Made by a program: the position numbers and the translations under genes | The notes under the pieces: model-generated | Seen by the model: only the letters and a program-made list of their open reading frames with translations | The model's database searches: none | Told to the model about the DNA's origin: nothing | Part shown: in pieces, positions 28,813 through 38,759 of the stretch | Numbering within the stretch: the stretch's first letter is position 1 | Layout of the letters: the number at the start of each line of letters is the position of its first letter | DNA from: Mariniradius saccharolyticus AK6 | GTDB lineage: Bacteria > Bacteroidota > Bacteroidia > Cytophagales > Cyclobacteriaceae | Direction of reading: 5' to 3' | Assembly (NCBI RefSeq): GCF_000330725.2 | Contig: NZ_AMZY02000014.1 | Location: forward strand, 186,001-250,000 | Length of the DNA: 64,000 bases

Positions 28813-30243
28813 CTACTCTACAACGTGTATCTTCAGCATGTTGGTTTTCCCTTTTTCCTTTAGCGGCATACTTGCCGTATTGATGATGATGTCACCCTTT
28901 TTGACATAACCTTCATCCTTGAGTCTGTCTTGGATATCCATGAAAGTCGCGTCAGTAGAGGTATGCGATTCATAGTAATAGGCCCTCACACCCCACACCA
29001 AGCTCAGCTGGGTGAGCATCGAGCTGTTGCGCGTAAACACCAATAGGTTCGCCAATGGCCTGAATGAAGCCAACCGCAAAGCTGTTTGGCCAGATGTGGT
29101 TATGCCTACAAGCGCTTTTGCCTTCACATTTCTGGATAACCTTGCCGCCATCAACGTCAAGTTCTTGCTGTAAAAGTTCGGATCGTTTTCCTCGATTTTG
29201 TATAGGTGGTGAAACACATCATGGTTGTTCTCGATGTAATTGATGATGCTGCTCATGGCCTTCACGGCGTTGACGGGAAACTGGCCCGAAGCGGTTTCGG
29301 CTGAAAGCATCACCGCATCTGCACCGTCCAACACGGCAGTTGCCACGTCGTTGGTTTCCGCACGCGTAGGCCTCGGATGCGTGGTCATACTTTCCAACAT
29401 CTGCGTCGCAATGATCACCGGCTTACATGCCAGTTTACATTTGGTCACGATCTGCTTTTGCCAGAGAGGGACGGTTTCTGCAGGTACTTCCACACCCAAA
29501 TCTCCCCTCGCTACCATAATTGCGTCCGTTTCCGCAATGATGGCATCGATATTGGCAAGGGCTTCAGGCTTTTCGATCTTGGCTACGATTTTGCAATTTT
29601 TGCCCGCCTCCGTGATCCGCTCACGCAATTCCTTAATATCATCAGCAGTCCTGACAAACGACAGCGCGATCCAATCGACATCATGCGCTAAGCCAAACTC
29701 CAGATCTTCCAAATCCTTTTCTGTCAGGGAAGGTGCCGAAACCTTCGTGTTCGGAAGGTTGATACCTTTTCTTGATTTTAGGACACCTCCATGAATGACG
29801 ACGCAGCGTACATTCTTGCCGTCAGTATTGTTCACTGCCAACTCAATATTGCCATCGTCGATCAAGATCCTATCCCCGGATTTGACATCATAAGGAAGGT
29901 TTTTATAGACGGTGCTTACAAGTTCCGCATTGCCCACGACAGTTTCGTTGGTGATGGTGATTTTTTGTCCGGGAGAGATTTGCACACCACCGTTTTCCAT
30001 TTCACCGACACGGATTTTTGGACCTTGCAAGTCTTGTAGGATTCCGATATTAAGGTTGTTTTCTTTGTTGATTTCGCGGATCAATTTGACCACTTTGGCA
30101 TGGTCCTCGTGCTTGCCGTGCGAGAAGTTGAGTCTGAATACATTTGCGCCGGCATTGGCCAAGCTGCTCAGCATGTCCTTGGTATTGGAAGCGGGGCCTA
30201 TCGTCGCGAGGATTTTGGTCTTATTGTAAAGGGCAATACTCAT
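28813..30243 (-). CDS. pyk: pyruvate kinase
   Basis: A 476-residue glycolytic enzyme converting phosphoenolpyruvate and ADP to pyruvate and ATP. The N-terminal TKILATIGPAS, the substrate region LSFVRTADD, IVAKIEKPEAL with the catalytic Lys, and MVARGDLGVEVP are all present. The C-terminal allosteric domain is complete. It is the second gene after the IPExxxVDY protein on the minus strand, 12 bases apart, an arrangement typical of Bacteroidota. Confidence 0.98.
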   Translation of the reverse strand: MSIALYNKTKILATIGPASNTKDMLSSLANAGANVFRLNFSHGKHEDHAKVVKLIREINKENNLNIGILQDLQGPKIRVGEMENGGVQISPGQKITITNETVVGNAELVSTVYKNLPYDVKSGDRILIDDGNIELAVNNTDGKNVRCVVIHGGVLKSRKGINLPNTKVSAPSLTEKDLEDLEFGLAHDVDWIALSFVRTADDIKELRERITEAGKNCKIVAKIEKPEALANIDAIIAETDAIMVARGDLGVEVPAETVPLWQKQIVTKCKLACKPVIIATQMLESMTTHPRPTRAETNDVATAVLDGADAVMLSAETASGQFPVNAVKAMSSIINYIENNHDVFHHLYKIEENDPNFYSKNLTLMAARLSRNVKAKALVGITTSGQTALRLASFRPLANLLVFTRNSSMLTQLSLVWGVRAYYYESHTSTDATFMDIQDRLKDEGYVKKGDIIINTASMPLKEKGKTNMLKIHVVE

Positions 30244-30255
30244 GGAATATTGATG

Positions 30256-30684
30256 TTAATAGGTTAGAAGGTTTTCTTTTGATTTGATTTTACTGATATC
30301 AAGCTTGACCACATTTTGGATCAAGGGGCTTTCCGATAATCGGCCAATATAGTCATTTAAATCCAATTCGCCGGTCAAATCCTGTACCAGCAGAAAATAG
30401 TCGATCATTTTCAACTCAGGAATTAAGTACATGGAAGCGGCAGAATCGTGATGGGATTTGTTTCTTAGCAACTGTAGAAAACCATGCTCCTTAGCTTCCT
30501 TGAATTGGGAAATGTACAGCGTCGAACCATCATTGAAATCCAAAACGTAGTCCTCGGTGCGCGCTAACCTCGTCTTCAAAAGCTGATTGATCAACCATGC
30601 GATCTTGTAATCCTTGAGCGGAGCCACAAAGCCCAAAAGTTCAAATTCGTAGTGGTGTTCTACAAATAACTTGGTTTTCTTCAT
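30256..30684 (-). CDS. IPExxxVDY-family protein
   Basis: A 142-residue protein of a family found in Bacteroidota, named for its central motif, which reads IPELKMIDY here (Ile in place of Val). It has no signal peptide or membrane segment. The function is unknown. It is encoded directly upstream of pyk, a constant linkage in the phylum, and divergently from acpP, so the three may share control of glycolysis and lipid synthesis; that is inference. Confidence 0.88.
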   Translation of the reverse strand: MKKTKLFVEHHYEFELLGFVAPLKDYKIAWLINQLLKTRLARTEDYVLDFNDGSTLYISQFKEAKEHGFLQLLRNKSHHDSAASMYLIPELKMIDYFLLVQDLTGELDLNDYIGRLSESPLIQNVVKLDISKIKSKENLLTY

Positions 30685-30704
30685 GGTTGAAAAATTTGCA
30701 AAAA

Positions 30705-30712
30705 CAAAAGTA
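30705..30712 (-). promoter_or_regulatory. candidate -7 box for IPExxxVDY-pyk
   Basis: TACTTTTG on the minus strand fits TAnnTTTG and lies 20 bases before the ATG at 30684. No good -33 element at the ideal distance. Confidence 0.4.
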
Positions 30713-30772
30713 AAAATAATATTCGTACTTCATTGGAGGCAGACAATATCTTAAATTTAGCTCAACCAATTT

Positions 30773-30803
30773 TTTGCAATAAGGTTATAAATCCATTTCT
30801 TTG
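30773..30803 (+). promoter_or_regulatory. Bacteroidota-type promoter for acpP operon
   Basis: TTTG at 30773-30776 and TTTCTTTG at 30796-30803 are separated by exactly 19 bases; the -7 box differs from TAnnTTTG at one position. The acpP ATG is 30 bases downstream. Confidence 0.55.
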
Positions 30804-30833
30804 CGGAGTGTTTAAAATTTAACTGTTCAAAAA

Positions 30834-31070
30834 ATGTCTGAAATAGCACAAAAAGTAAAAGCCATTATCGTTGATAAGCTAGGCGTTGAAGAATCTGAAG
30901 TTACTCCTGAGGCAAGCTTCACTAATGACCTTGGTGCTGACTCACTGGATACAGTTGAGCTCATTATGGAATTCGAAAAAGAATTCAACATCTCCATTCC
31001 AGACGATCAAGCTGAACAAATCGGCACAGTAGGCCAAGCTATCAGCTACCTGGAGGCAAACGTAAAATAA
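30834..31070 (+). CDS. acpP: acyl carrier protein
   Basis: A 78-residue acidic carrier protein of fatty acid synthesis. The phosphopantetheine attachment site is Ser37 in [11 protein letters not shown]. It heads the acpP-fabF-rnc-nadE-lgt gene run and is followed by fabF after 21 bases. Confidence 0.99.
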   Translation: MSEIAQKVKAIIVDKLGVEESEVTPEASFTNDLGADSLDTVELIMEFEKEFNISIPDDQAEQIGTVGQAISYLEANVK

Positions 31071-31091
31071 TATTCCCTTTAAAATTCATTT

Positions 31092-32345
31092 ATGAATTTA
31101 AAAAGAGTTGTAGTAACAGGTCTAGGCGCCCTCACACCACTTGGAAACACAGTAGAAGAATACTGGAAAGGGCTTTCAAATGGTGTCAGCGGCGCCGCGC
31201 CTATTACTAGATTCGACGCATCACTTTTCAAGACCCAATTTGCCTGCGAGGTCAAAGGGTTGGATGTAGAACAGTTCATCGACCGGAAAGAAGCCAGGAA
31301 AATGGACCTGTTTACACAAATGGGCCTCATTGCAGCAGATCAAGCAATTCTTGACGCTGGCATCGACCTCGAAAAAAGCAACCTCAACCGTATCGGCGTG
31401 ATCCTTGGATCAGGAATCGGAGGACTCAAGTCCTTTCAGGATGAAGTCACCGATTTTGCAAAAGGCGACGGTACACCAAGGTTTAACCCATTTTTTATCC
31501 CCAAGATGATCGCCGACATATGCGCCGGTCATGTATCCATCAAATACGGATTCAGGGGACCAAATTTCGTCACAGTATCAGCCTGTGCATCGGCGACCAA
31601 CGCAATCATTGACGCCTTCAACTACATCCGTCTGGGCAAAGCAGACATTATTGTCTCCGGCGGTACGGAAGCCACGATCACCGAAGCAGGTGTCGGTGGG
31701 TTCAATGCCCTGAAAGCACTTTCACAAAGAAATGATTCTCCCCAAACAGCATCAAGACCTTTTGATAAAGAGCGTGATGGCTTTGTACTTGGCGAGGGTG
31801 CAGGTATTTTGATCATAGAAGAATATGAGCACGCCAAAGCAAGGGGAGCAAAAATATACGCCGAAATAGTCGGTGGCGGCATGTCCGCCGACGCATACCA
31901 CCTGACGGCGCCACATCCGGAGGGTCTTGGAGCAAGCAACGTTATGATCGCCGCATTGGAAGACGCAGGATTGAAACCCGAGGATATTGATTATGTCAAT
32001 GTTCATGGAACTTCAACCCCCTTGGGAGATATCAGCGAAGTGAAAGCCATCCAAAAGGTCTTTGGCGAACATGCCTACAATATCAACATCAGCAGTACCA
32101 AGTCCATGACAGGGCACTTATTGGGGGCAGCCGGGGCAATCGAAGCAATAGCCTCCATCCTTGCAATCCAAAATAGCCTCGTCCCTCCTACCATCAACCA
32201 TTTTACGGATGATGAGGAGTTTGACAGCAGGCTTAACCTGACATTCAACAAAGCCCAAAAAAGGGAAATCAGGGCTGCGCTTAGCAATACCTTTGGATTT
32301 GGTGGACACAATGCGTCCCTCATTTTCAAGAAAATAAATGGGTAG
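31092..32345 (+). CDS. fabF: beta-ketoacyl-ACP synthase II
   Basis: A 417-residue condensing enzyme that elongates acyl-ACP with malonyl-ACP. The Cys-His-His active site is complete: Cys165 in VSACASATNA, His305 in NVHGTSTPLGD, and His342 in SMTGHLLGAAGA. It is directly downstream of acpP, the usual partner gene, and two bases before the rnc start. Confidence 0.98.
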   Translation: MNLKRVVVTGLGALTPLGNTVEEYWKGLSNGVSGAAPITRFDASLFKTQFACEVKGLDVEQFIDRKEARKMDLFTQMGLIAADQAILDAGIDLEKSNLNRIGVILGSGIGGLKSFQDEVTDFAKGDGTPRFNPFFIPKMIADICAGHVSIKYGFRGPNFVTVSACASATNAIIDAFNYIRLGKADIIVSGGTEATITEAGVGGFNALKALSQRNDSPQTASRPFDKERDGFVLGEGAGILIIEEYEHAKARGAKIYAEIVGGGMSADAYHLTAPHPEGLGASNVMIAALEDAGLKPEDIDYVNVHGTSTPLGDISEVKAIQKVFGEHAYNINISSTKSMTGHLLGAAGAIEAIASILAIQNSLVPPTINHFTDDEEFDSRLNLTFNKAQKREIRAALSNTFGFGGHNASLIFKKING

Positions 32346-32347
32346 CC

Positions 32348-33088
32348 TTGAAACTCTCGCGCTTACTCCGGCTTAGATCTTTATTCTACACATCATACGA
32401 AAAAAGGCTTGCCGCCTCCATCAAACACATGGTAGGCAGCAAGCCTTTTAATTTGTCCCTCTACAAGCTGGCCATCAAGCATGCCGCGGCTGCAGAGGAG
32501 ACTGTCAATGGAATGAAAATCTCGAACGAACGCCTCGAATACCTTGGGGATGCCGTGCTCGGAGCTGTGGTGGCAGAGTTTCTGTTCATCAAATACCCAT
32601 TTCGAGACGAGGGCTTTTTGACCGAAACGCGCTCGAGAATGGTAAACCGCGAGGCATTAAACCACATTGCCATCAAACTGGGCCTCAGCAAAATTATCGA
32701 AGAGGAATATCGTGGGAAAAACGTGGGAACACACAAGTCAATCTACGGCGATGCCCTCGAAGCGATGGTGGGCGCCGTTTACTTGGATCGTGGTTACGAG
32801 TTCTGCAAGAAGTTTATCCTCAGGCGTATCATCATCCATTTTGACTTGGATAGCATCATCAATACGACCACAAATTTCAAAAGCAAAGTCATCGAATGGT
32901 CCCAAAAAGAAAACAGCTCGGTTGATTTCAGGACTGTCTCCATCGATGGAAGCCAACGGTTCAAGGAATTTGTCGTTGAATTGCTCATCAACAATGAACC
33001 CGTGGCCACAGGCAAAGGCGCAACCAAAAAGAAAGCTGAACAGGAAGCTGCCAAAAACGCCTGCGAAATTCTGAACATAGCCGTTTAG
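32348..33088 (+). CDS. rnc: ribonuclease III
   Basis: A 246-residue double-strand-specific RNase for rRNA and mRNA processing. The catalytic signature ERLEYLGDA (61-69) is intact, and a C-terminal dsRNA-binding domain ends in GATKKKAEQEAAKNACEIL. Translation begins at a TTG two bases after the fabF stop; the first in-frame ATG would remove the N-terminal helix, so TTG is preferred. The start so close to the fabF stop suggests coupling. Confidence 0.96.
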   Translation: MKLSRLLRLRSLFYTSYEKRLAASIKHMVGSKPFNLSLYKLAIKHAAAAEETVNGMKISNERLEYLGDAVLGAVVAEFLFIKYPFRDEGFLTETRSRMVNREALNHIAIKLGLSKIIEEEYRGKNVGTHKSIYGDALEAMVGAVYLDRGYEFCKKFILRRIIIHFDLDSIINTTTNFKSKVIEWSQKENSSVDFRTVSIDGSQRFKEFVVELLINNEPVATGKGATKKKAEQEAAKNACEILNIAV

Positions 33089-33134
33089 AACAGTATATTT
33101 GAAATTCGGGTTTTCAGTTTGTATCCCTCTTTTT

Positions 33135-34982
33135 ATGTCATCCATCAAAATCGCCTGTGCTACAGTAAACCAGACTCCTTTGGACTGGTCTGGCAATCTG
33201 GGCAGGATCATTGATTCCATCCAATATGCCAAGGAAAACAGCGTTCAATTGCTTTGTTTTCCGGAATTGGCCCTCACGGGTTATGGAAGTGAAGATTTGT
33301 TCTTGAGTTATTGGTACCCCAAAAAGGCGCTCGCCCAACTCGAAAAACTCGTACCGCATTGCGCAGGCATCACGGTTGCCGTCGGATTGCCCGTCCGGAT
33401 AGGAGACAAAGTATTTAATTGTGTCGCGGTTGTCGAAGATCAGAAAATCAAAGGCTTCGTGGCCAAGCAGTTCCTTGCGATCGATGGCGTACATTATGAA
33501 TTCCGTTGGTTTACTCCCTGGGAGGCCGGCAAAGTAATCTCCTTGGAATTCATGGGTGCAGCGGTTCCGCTGGGCGATATGATCTTTGAGAAAGAGGGGA
33601 TAAAATATGGCTTCGAAATTTGTGAAGATGCATGGAGAGGAGATGTGAGGCCCGGATTCCGACTACGAGACAGGCAGGTTGATCTGATTTTCAACCCAAG
33701 TGCAAGCCATTTTGCGATGGGAAAATCAGTCCTCCGCGAAGATTTGATCAAACGGAGCTCCGAATTATTCAACGCCACCTACGTCTATGTCAACTTACTC
33801 GGCAACGAATCCGGCCGGATGATCTTTGACGGGGAAATTCTCCTCGCCCATCAGGGAAAATTGCTTCTCAAAAACCCAATTCTATCCTTCGAGGATTTCC
33901 AAGTGCTGACTTTCGACTTGAATCAGCAGAACCTCAATGCCCCCGAACTAAAGTCGGATTCCAATCTCAACCTGGAATTTGTGAAGGCTGCCAGTTTGGG
34001 CTTGTTTGACTACCTGAGAAAAAGCCGAAGTAAAGGTTTTGTGCTTTCCCTCAGTGGCGGTGCAGACTCCTCCACGATTGCGGTCTTGGTTGCCGAAATG
34101 GTCCGCCGCGGAGTGGAAGAACTAGGTGTGGAAGCTTTTGTCAAAAAACTTGGCATTCCCCTGCAGGTAAAAAGCACCGATCCGGTCCGGGAAATCATCG
34201 GCCAAATATTCTTCACGGCTTATCAAGCGACCGAAAACTCGGGATTTTCAACCTACCAAAGTGCCAAAACCCTTTCGGAAAGCATCGGAGCCCAGTTTTT
34301 CCATTGGAAAATCGACGACGAAGTCCAGTCCTACACGACCAAAATCGAGAATGCCATCGGACGAAAACTCACTTGGAAAGAAGATGACATTACACTTCAG
34401 AATATCCAAGCACGAGCCCGTTCACCGATCATTTGGATGCTGGCAAATATCAAACACTGTCTCCTCCTCAGCACATCCAACCGCAGCGAAGGCGACGTAG
34501 GCTACGCCACCATGGACGGAGACACGAGCGGCAGCATTTCCCCTATTGCCGCCGTGGATAAGCATTTTATCCTGCAATGGCTACAATGGGCAGAGAAAAA
34601 TCTCAACTACCCCGCATTGAAAAAGGTGAACAGCCTCCAACCAACGGCAGAATTGCGCCCTGCGGAAAACCAACAGACGGATGAATCGGACCTGATGCCC
34701 TACGCCGTAATCGTGGAAATTGAGCGCTTGGCCATTAGGGACAGGCGATCACCATTGGATGTTTTTCTCATACTCAAAGAAGAACTCTCCATCGAACCAG
34801 CCGTACTTAAAGGCTACATCAAGAAATTTTTCCAACTTTGGTCGCGCAACCAATGGAAGCGGGAACGCCTCGCGCCTTCCTTCCATTTGGATGAATTCAA
34901 CGTGGACCCAAAAACTTGGTACCGCTTCCCGATCCTGTCGGCGGGATACCGGGAGGAGTTGGAAGAACTGGAAAACTATTAA
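33135..34982 (+). CDS. nadE: glutamine-dependent NAD+ synthetase
   Basis: A 615-residue two-domain enzyme. The N-terminal nitrilase-type glutaminase has Glu44 (CFPELALTG), Lys111 and Cys163 (FEICEDAW); the C-terminal synthetase has the PP-loop SGGADSS (307-313). It amidates deamido-NAD with ammonia from glutamine as the last step of NAD synthesis. The ATG at 33135 aligns with the start of the glutaminase domain; a TTG 36 bases upstream lies just past rnc and adds an unlikely hydrophobic leader. Confidence 0.96.
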   Translation: MSSIKIACATVNQTPLDWSGNLGRIIDSIQYAKENSVQLLCFPELALTGYGSEDLFLSYWYPKKALAQLEKLVPHCAGITVAVGLPVRIGDKVFNCVAVVEDQKIKGFVAKQFLAIDGVHYEFRWFTPWEAGKVISLEFMGAAVPLGDMIFEKEGIKYGFEICEDAWRGDVRPGFRLRDRQVDLIFNPSASHFAMGKSVLREDLIKRSSELFNATYVYVNLLGNESGRMIFDGEILLAHQGKLLLKNPILSFEDFQVLTFDLNQQNLNAPELKSDSNLNLEFVKAASLGLFDYLRKSRSKGFVLSLSGGADSSTIAVLVAEMVRRGVEELGVEAFVKKLGIPLQVKSTDPVREIIGQIFFTAYQATENSGFSTYQSAKTLSESIGAQFFHWKIDDEVQSYTTKIENAIGRKLTWKEDDITLQNIQARARSPIIWMLANIKHCLLLSTSNRSEGDVGYATMDGDTSGSISPIAAVDKHFILQWLQWAEKNLNYPALKKVNSLQPTAELRPAENQQTDESDLMPYAVIVEIERLAIRDRRSPLDVFLILKEELSIEPAVLKGYIKKFFQLWSRNQWKRERLAPSFHLDEFNVDPKTWYRFPILSAGYREELEELENY

Positions 34983-35003
34983 GAAAAGACACCCTTTGCT
35001 ATC

Positions 35004-36128
35004 ATGACAATACTATCGACGATACTTGACTACATTGTTTGGAGCCCCAACCCGGCGGTTATCCCCAGTTTTGAACGACTGCGCTGGTATAGCCTGCTGT
35101 TTGCTTTGGGCTTTATCATTTCGCAGCAGTTTATGTTCTATTTTTTCAGAAAAGAGGGTCAAGACGAGAAATTGGTCGACAGACTCACTGTCTACATGGT
35201 TTTGGCAACCATCATCGGTGCAAGGCTGGGGCATGTGCTTTTTTACGAACCTGAAAAATACCTCAGCAACCCGATCGATATCCTCAAGGTTTGGGAAGGT
35301 GGATTGGCAAGCCACGGTGCGGCAATCGCCATCTTGTTTGCCCTTTATCTGTATGCGCGGAAAGTCCCCACACAATCCTACCTGTGGGTAGTAGACAGAA
35401 TCGTTATCGTGACTGCGATGACAGGAGCACTGATTCGCCTCGGGAACCTGATGAACTCAGAAATCGGCGGTATGCCAACTGGCTCCGACAGCGGCTTTGT
35501 CTATGCACGTGACACAGAGGAAATCCTGCAAACACTCAAGATCCCCGTGGCAGAGGTAAATGCCTACAAGCCCGAAGACAGGGCACAGGAATTGACGGGG
35601 AATGGAATCGTTCCGGTGAATTTTGAAATCAAAATAGAAAAAGGCGGATACGCAGAAGATGACCTGAGGCGGGCCATCGAAACGGACGTAAAGTATGTCC
35701 TGACAAGGTTCAACAGTTCCCAAAAATACCTGTCCGAAAGTCCGGAAACACCACTCAATTTTGATCTCAAGGACGAAGGGGAGCAATATGTGGCCACTAT
35801 TCGGACTTTTGGCGTGGCACGCTATCCGACGCAAATCTACGAGTCGATCTCCTATTTCGTGATTTTCCTTGTGCTGCTTGGCCTTTGGTCCAAATACAAA
35901 TCAAGGCTTCCCGATGGATTGTTGCTGGGGATGTTTCTCGTGTCGGTATTTGGAATGCGCTTCGTATGGGAATACCTGAAGGAAAACCAAGTGGAATTCG
36001 AGGAAGGAATGTCACTCAATATGGGCCAATGGCTGAGTATCCCCTTGGTGGCTGTTGGTCTGGTGCTGATAATTCTGGCCTTGAAAAAGGGATTCAAAAA
36101 AGAACTGCCTCAGGGTACCGGATCGTGA
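35004..36128 (+). CDS. lgt: prolipoprotein diacylglyceryl transferase with inserted domain
   Basis: A 374-residue inner-membrane enzyme that attaches diacylglycerol to lipobox cysteines. Key elements are present: GGLASHGA with His104, [12 protein letters not shown] with Arg145, and the late YPTQIYE motif with Tyr279. It is about 90-100 residues longer than the typical enzyme because a polar, charged segment sits between about residues 160 and 270, between two membrane helices. The usual His of the (H)PTQLYE motif is Tyr275. The 3' end overlaps the converging yidD gene by 19 bases. Confidence 0.93.
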   Translation: MTILSTILDYIVWSPNPAVIPSFERLRWYSLLFALGFIISQQFMFYFFRKEGQDEKLVDRLTVYMVLATIIGARLGHVLFYEPEKYLSNPIDILKVWEGGLASHGAAIAILFALYLYARKVPTQSYLWVVDRIVIVTAMTGALIRLGNLMNSEIGGMPTGSDSGFVYARDTEEILQTLKIPVAEVNAYKPEDRAQELTGNGIVPVNFEIKIEKGGYAEDDLRRAIETDVKYVLTRFNSSQKYLSESPETPLNFDLKDEGEQYVATIRTFGVARYPTQIYESISYFVIFLVLLGLWSKYKSRLPDGLLLGMFLVSVFGMRFVWEYLKENQVEFEEGMSLNMGQWLSIPLVAVGLVLIILALKKGFKKELPQGTGS

Positions 36129-36331
36129 CCATGACCACCCCAGGGGTGGCAACTTGCAATACGCTTGATCCCCAACCAGCCACCTTTGAAAACCCCATGT
36201 TTGAGGATGGCTTCTTTGGTATATTGGGAGCAGGTGGGTGTGTAGCGGCAGCTTGAGGGAAACAGCGGCGAAATGAGGTATTGGTAAAACAATACGGGTA
36301 GGATGGCGATTTGGCGTAGGACCGATTTCAA
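36110..36331 (-). CDS. yidD: membrane protein insertion efficiency factor YidD
   Basis: A 73-residue YidD protein with the diagnostic [17 protein letters not shown] and the [19 protein letters not shown] end. It associates with the inner membrane and aids YidC-dependent insertion. Both plausible starts are TTG codons, at 36331 (giving the usual length, [10 protein letters not shown]) and at 36379. I prefer 36331. The 3' end runs 19 bases into lgt on the opposite strand. Confidence 0.93.
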   Translation of the reverse strand: MKSVLRQIAILPVLFYQYLISPLFPSSCRYTPTCSQYTKEAILKHGVFKGGWLGIKRIASCHPWGGHGHDPVP

Positions 36332-36391
36332 GCAGATGGGTTTTATTCGTAAAGCCAAAACAATAGGGTAAAAGTTCAAGAAACGAGGGAT

Positions 36392-37849
36392 TTGAAGCAG
36401 ATTTTACGAAGACATATCCTTGTAATTTTTATACTGGCTTGGGTTTTTCCCCAAACGGGGAAACTATTTGCCCAAGACGATGATGCAGAGGCGGACAGTG
36501 TGCAAAGCACCGTTCCCACCAAGGTCACGGTCAACAACATTTTTGTAATTGGAAATGAGAAAACCAGAAAGAGTATCATCCTTCGGGAAATAAACGTCCA
36601 AACGGGAATCCAATACGATTGGGACCTGCTCATCGAACTGATAGAAGCCGATCAGAAAAAAATCTATAATCTTCAGTTGTTTAACAGCGTCGAGATCACG
36701 CCACTCTTCACCGAACCCGAACAAATTGAGCTCCTGGTATCGGTGACCGAACGCTGGTATATAATTCCCAACATCATCTTCAACCTCGCCGACAGGAACT
36801 TTGCCGAATGGTGGACCAACCAAGACAAGGACCTGTCCCGTGTAAATTTCGGAGCACGTCTAATCCATAACAATGTGGGCGGCAGAAACGAAAAACTGCG
36901 AATTGGGGCCCAATTTGGATTCATCAGAGCCTTTGAACTTCAATACAGCAAACCCTATATCGATAGAAAGCAGCGACACGGACTGGCTTTCCAATTGACA
37001 TACTTTACCCAAAAAAACCTGCAGGTAAAGTCAGAAAACAACAAACAGGTCTTCTACACAAACGAGGCCGAAGAAGTCTTGAGACAAAATTTTTCTACCT
37101 TTTTGAGGTACACCTACCGCGGAAGCTACTACAATTTCCACTTCGCCACTATTGGGTACAACAGGACGAAGATCAACGAGGATGTTTTTACCCAAAACCC
37201 AAACTACCTCCTAGGACTCGGCAACCAAATTGGTTACACCATTCTTGGATATACTTACCGACATGATGACCGCGATAATGTACAATATGCCACAGAAGGG
37301 GAAGTCCTAAACGCAAGCATTTTCAAATATGGGCTACTGCCCAACGACGCTATCAACGATTGGGAGATATCGCTGACAGCTGCCAAGTATTTCAAATTAA
37401 GCAATAGGTTTCACTTTGCCACAGGCTTGTCCGCCACAAGCTTTATCCAGCAAGCGCAGCCCTACACCCTAGTCAGAGGCATCGGATACAATCCTTACTT
37501 TGTAAGGGGATACGAATTGAACGTCATAGAAGGTCAGCAGGCGATCGTACAAAAAAACAGCCTCCGCTATAAAATCCTAGACCTAAGTTTCAATATCGGC
37601 AAAATCATGCCCTTGGAAGAGTTCTCCTATTTCCCGCTTCGGCTGTTTCTCAGCACCAATTTCGACCATGGCTTTGTCAATGACCGCAACAAAATCCCCT
37701 CCAATGCACGCCTGACCAATACCCATCTTTTTGGCTATGGCATGGGATTGGACTTGGTGACTTTTTACGACATGGTTTTCCGGTTTGAGTATTCTGTCAA
37801 CAACCAAAACGAGGGAACCTTCTTCTTCAACTTCCGGGCGCCGTTCTAA
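36392..37849 (+). CDS. BamA/TamA-type outer membrane protein with one POTRA domain
   Basis: A 485-residue exported protein. A signal peptide (about 1-27, ending LFAQ) is followed by one POTRA-like domain (about 45-125: [21 protein letters not shown]) and a C-terminal beta-barrel of the Bac_surface_Ag type, with final residue Phe as the barrel-targeting signal. It is much shorter than BamA, which has five POTRA domains, so its role is probably an accessory outer-membrane transporter or assembly protein. The start is TTG; no ATG precedes the signal. Confidence 0.85.
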   Translation: MKQILRRHILVIFILAWVFPQTGKLFAQDDDAEADSVQSTVPTKVTVNNIFVIGNEKTRKSIILREINVQTGIQYDWDLLIELIEADQKKIYNLQLFNSVEITPLFTEPEQIELLVSVTERWYIIPNIIFNLADRNFAEWWTNQDKDLSRVNFGARLIHNNVGGRNEKLRIGAQFGFIRAFELQYSKPYIDRKQRHGLAFQLTYFTQKNLQVKSENNKQVFYTNEAEEVLRQNFSTFLRYTYRGSYYNFHFATIGYNRTKINEDVFTQNPNYLLGLGNQIGYTILGYTYRHDDRDNVQYATEGEVLNASIFKYGLLPNDAINDWEISLTAAKYFKLSNRFHFATGLSATSFIQQAQPYTLVRGIGYNPYFVRGYELNVIEGQQAIVQKNSLRYKILDLSFNIGKIMPLEEFSYFPLRLFLSTNFDHGFVNDRNKIPSNARLTNTHLFGYGMGLDLVTFYDMVFRFEYSVNNQNEGTFFFNFRAPF

Positions 37850-37934
37850 AAAGCCGATTTAAACGCTTAATATCGGAAACCTGATTTCATCTCGCACAGG
37901 CAAAAACTAAATTGCTTGTAAAACCCGCTCGACA

Positions 37935-38759
37935 ATGAAATCAGGAGTTTGGATGGCCTGGCTTTTTGTATGCACTTGGACGGGCATCCAAGCCCAAAGC
38001 CCCTTGGAAGTATTCCCAAAAGGCGGTAGATCCATGGGAATGGGCAACGCCCACACAACCCTGGCAGATCCCTGGGCCATTTTCAACAATATCGGTGCGC
38101 TTGCAGAAATCAAGGAATCACAGGCTGCCTTTTCCTATGACCACCGCATGCAGCTCAACGAATTGAGCACACTCGCTGCGCTCGTGGCCATCAAAATGAA
38201 TCACTTGGGCCTAGGGATCGGTGTATCCCAGTTTGGTGATAAGGATTTCTCCCAAAGCCAAGCAGGTCTGGGAATCGCCCATCGCTTGGGAATCGCGAGC
38301 CTAGGCCTGAAAATCAACTACTTTCAAACCCATGTAAACGGATATGGCACGGCGGGTGCCGCTGTGCTGGAATTTGGGGGCTTGGCTGAACTTAGTCCCG
38401 TCGTGTTTTTTGGTGCACATGTGTACAATCCAACGATGGCATCTTATGGCGGCGATTCCCCTGAGAAACTGCCCACGATCGTCAAGGCAGGTATTTCCTA
38501 CCGACCCAGTGACAAAGTCTCGGCTAATCTCGATGCCGAAAAGGATATCCTTCTCCCACCCCAGTTAAAAATCGGAGTCGAATACAGCATTCTCCAGAGA
38601 CTTTGGCTAAGGGTCGGCTTCAACACCAATCCCGAGCGAGCATTTTATGGGATCGGTTTTCGTCCCCGAAGATTCCACATCGACTATGCCATGACGCAGC
38701 ACCACAGATTGGGATTCACACACCATTTCTCCGTCTCCTATCTCTTTGTCAGGAAATGA
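37935..38759 (+). CDS. PorV/FadL-like outer membrane barrel protein
   Basis: A 274-residue exported protein with signal peptide ending QAQS, followed by FPKGGRSMGMGNAHTTLADPWAIFNNIGAL, in which GRSMGMGNA and the LADPWAIFNN part are typical of the FadL/PorV-type N-terminus. The remainder alternates polar and hydrophobic strands of an outer membrane barrel. PorV works in type IX secretion; membership here is by resemblance, not proof. The stop overlaps the next start by four bases (ATGA), so the two are coupled. Confidence 0.7.
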   Translation: MKSGVWMAWLFVCTWTGIQAQSPLEVFPKGGRSMGMGNAHTTLADPWAIFNNIGALAEIKESQAAFSYDHRMQLNELSTLAALVAIKMNHLGLGIGVSQFGDKDFSQSQAGLGIAHRLGIASLGLKINYFQTHVNGYGTAGAAVLEFGGLAELSPVVFFGAHVYNPTMASYGGDSPEKLPTIVKAGISYRPSDKVSANLDAEKDILLPPQLKIGVEYSILQRLWLRVGFNTNPERAFYGIGFRPRRFHIDYAMTQHHRLGFTHHFSVSYLFVRK

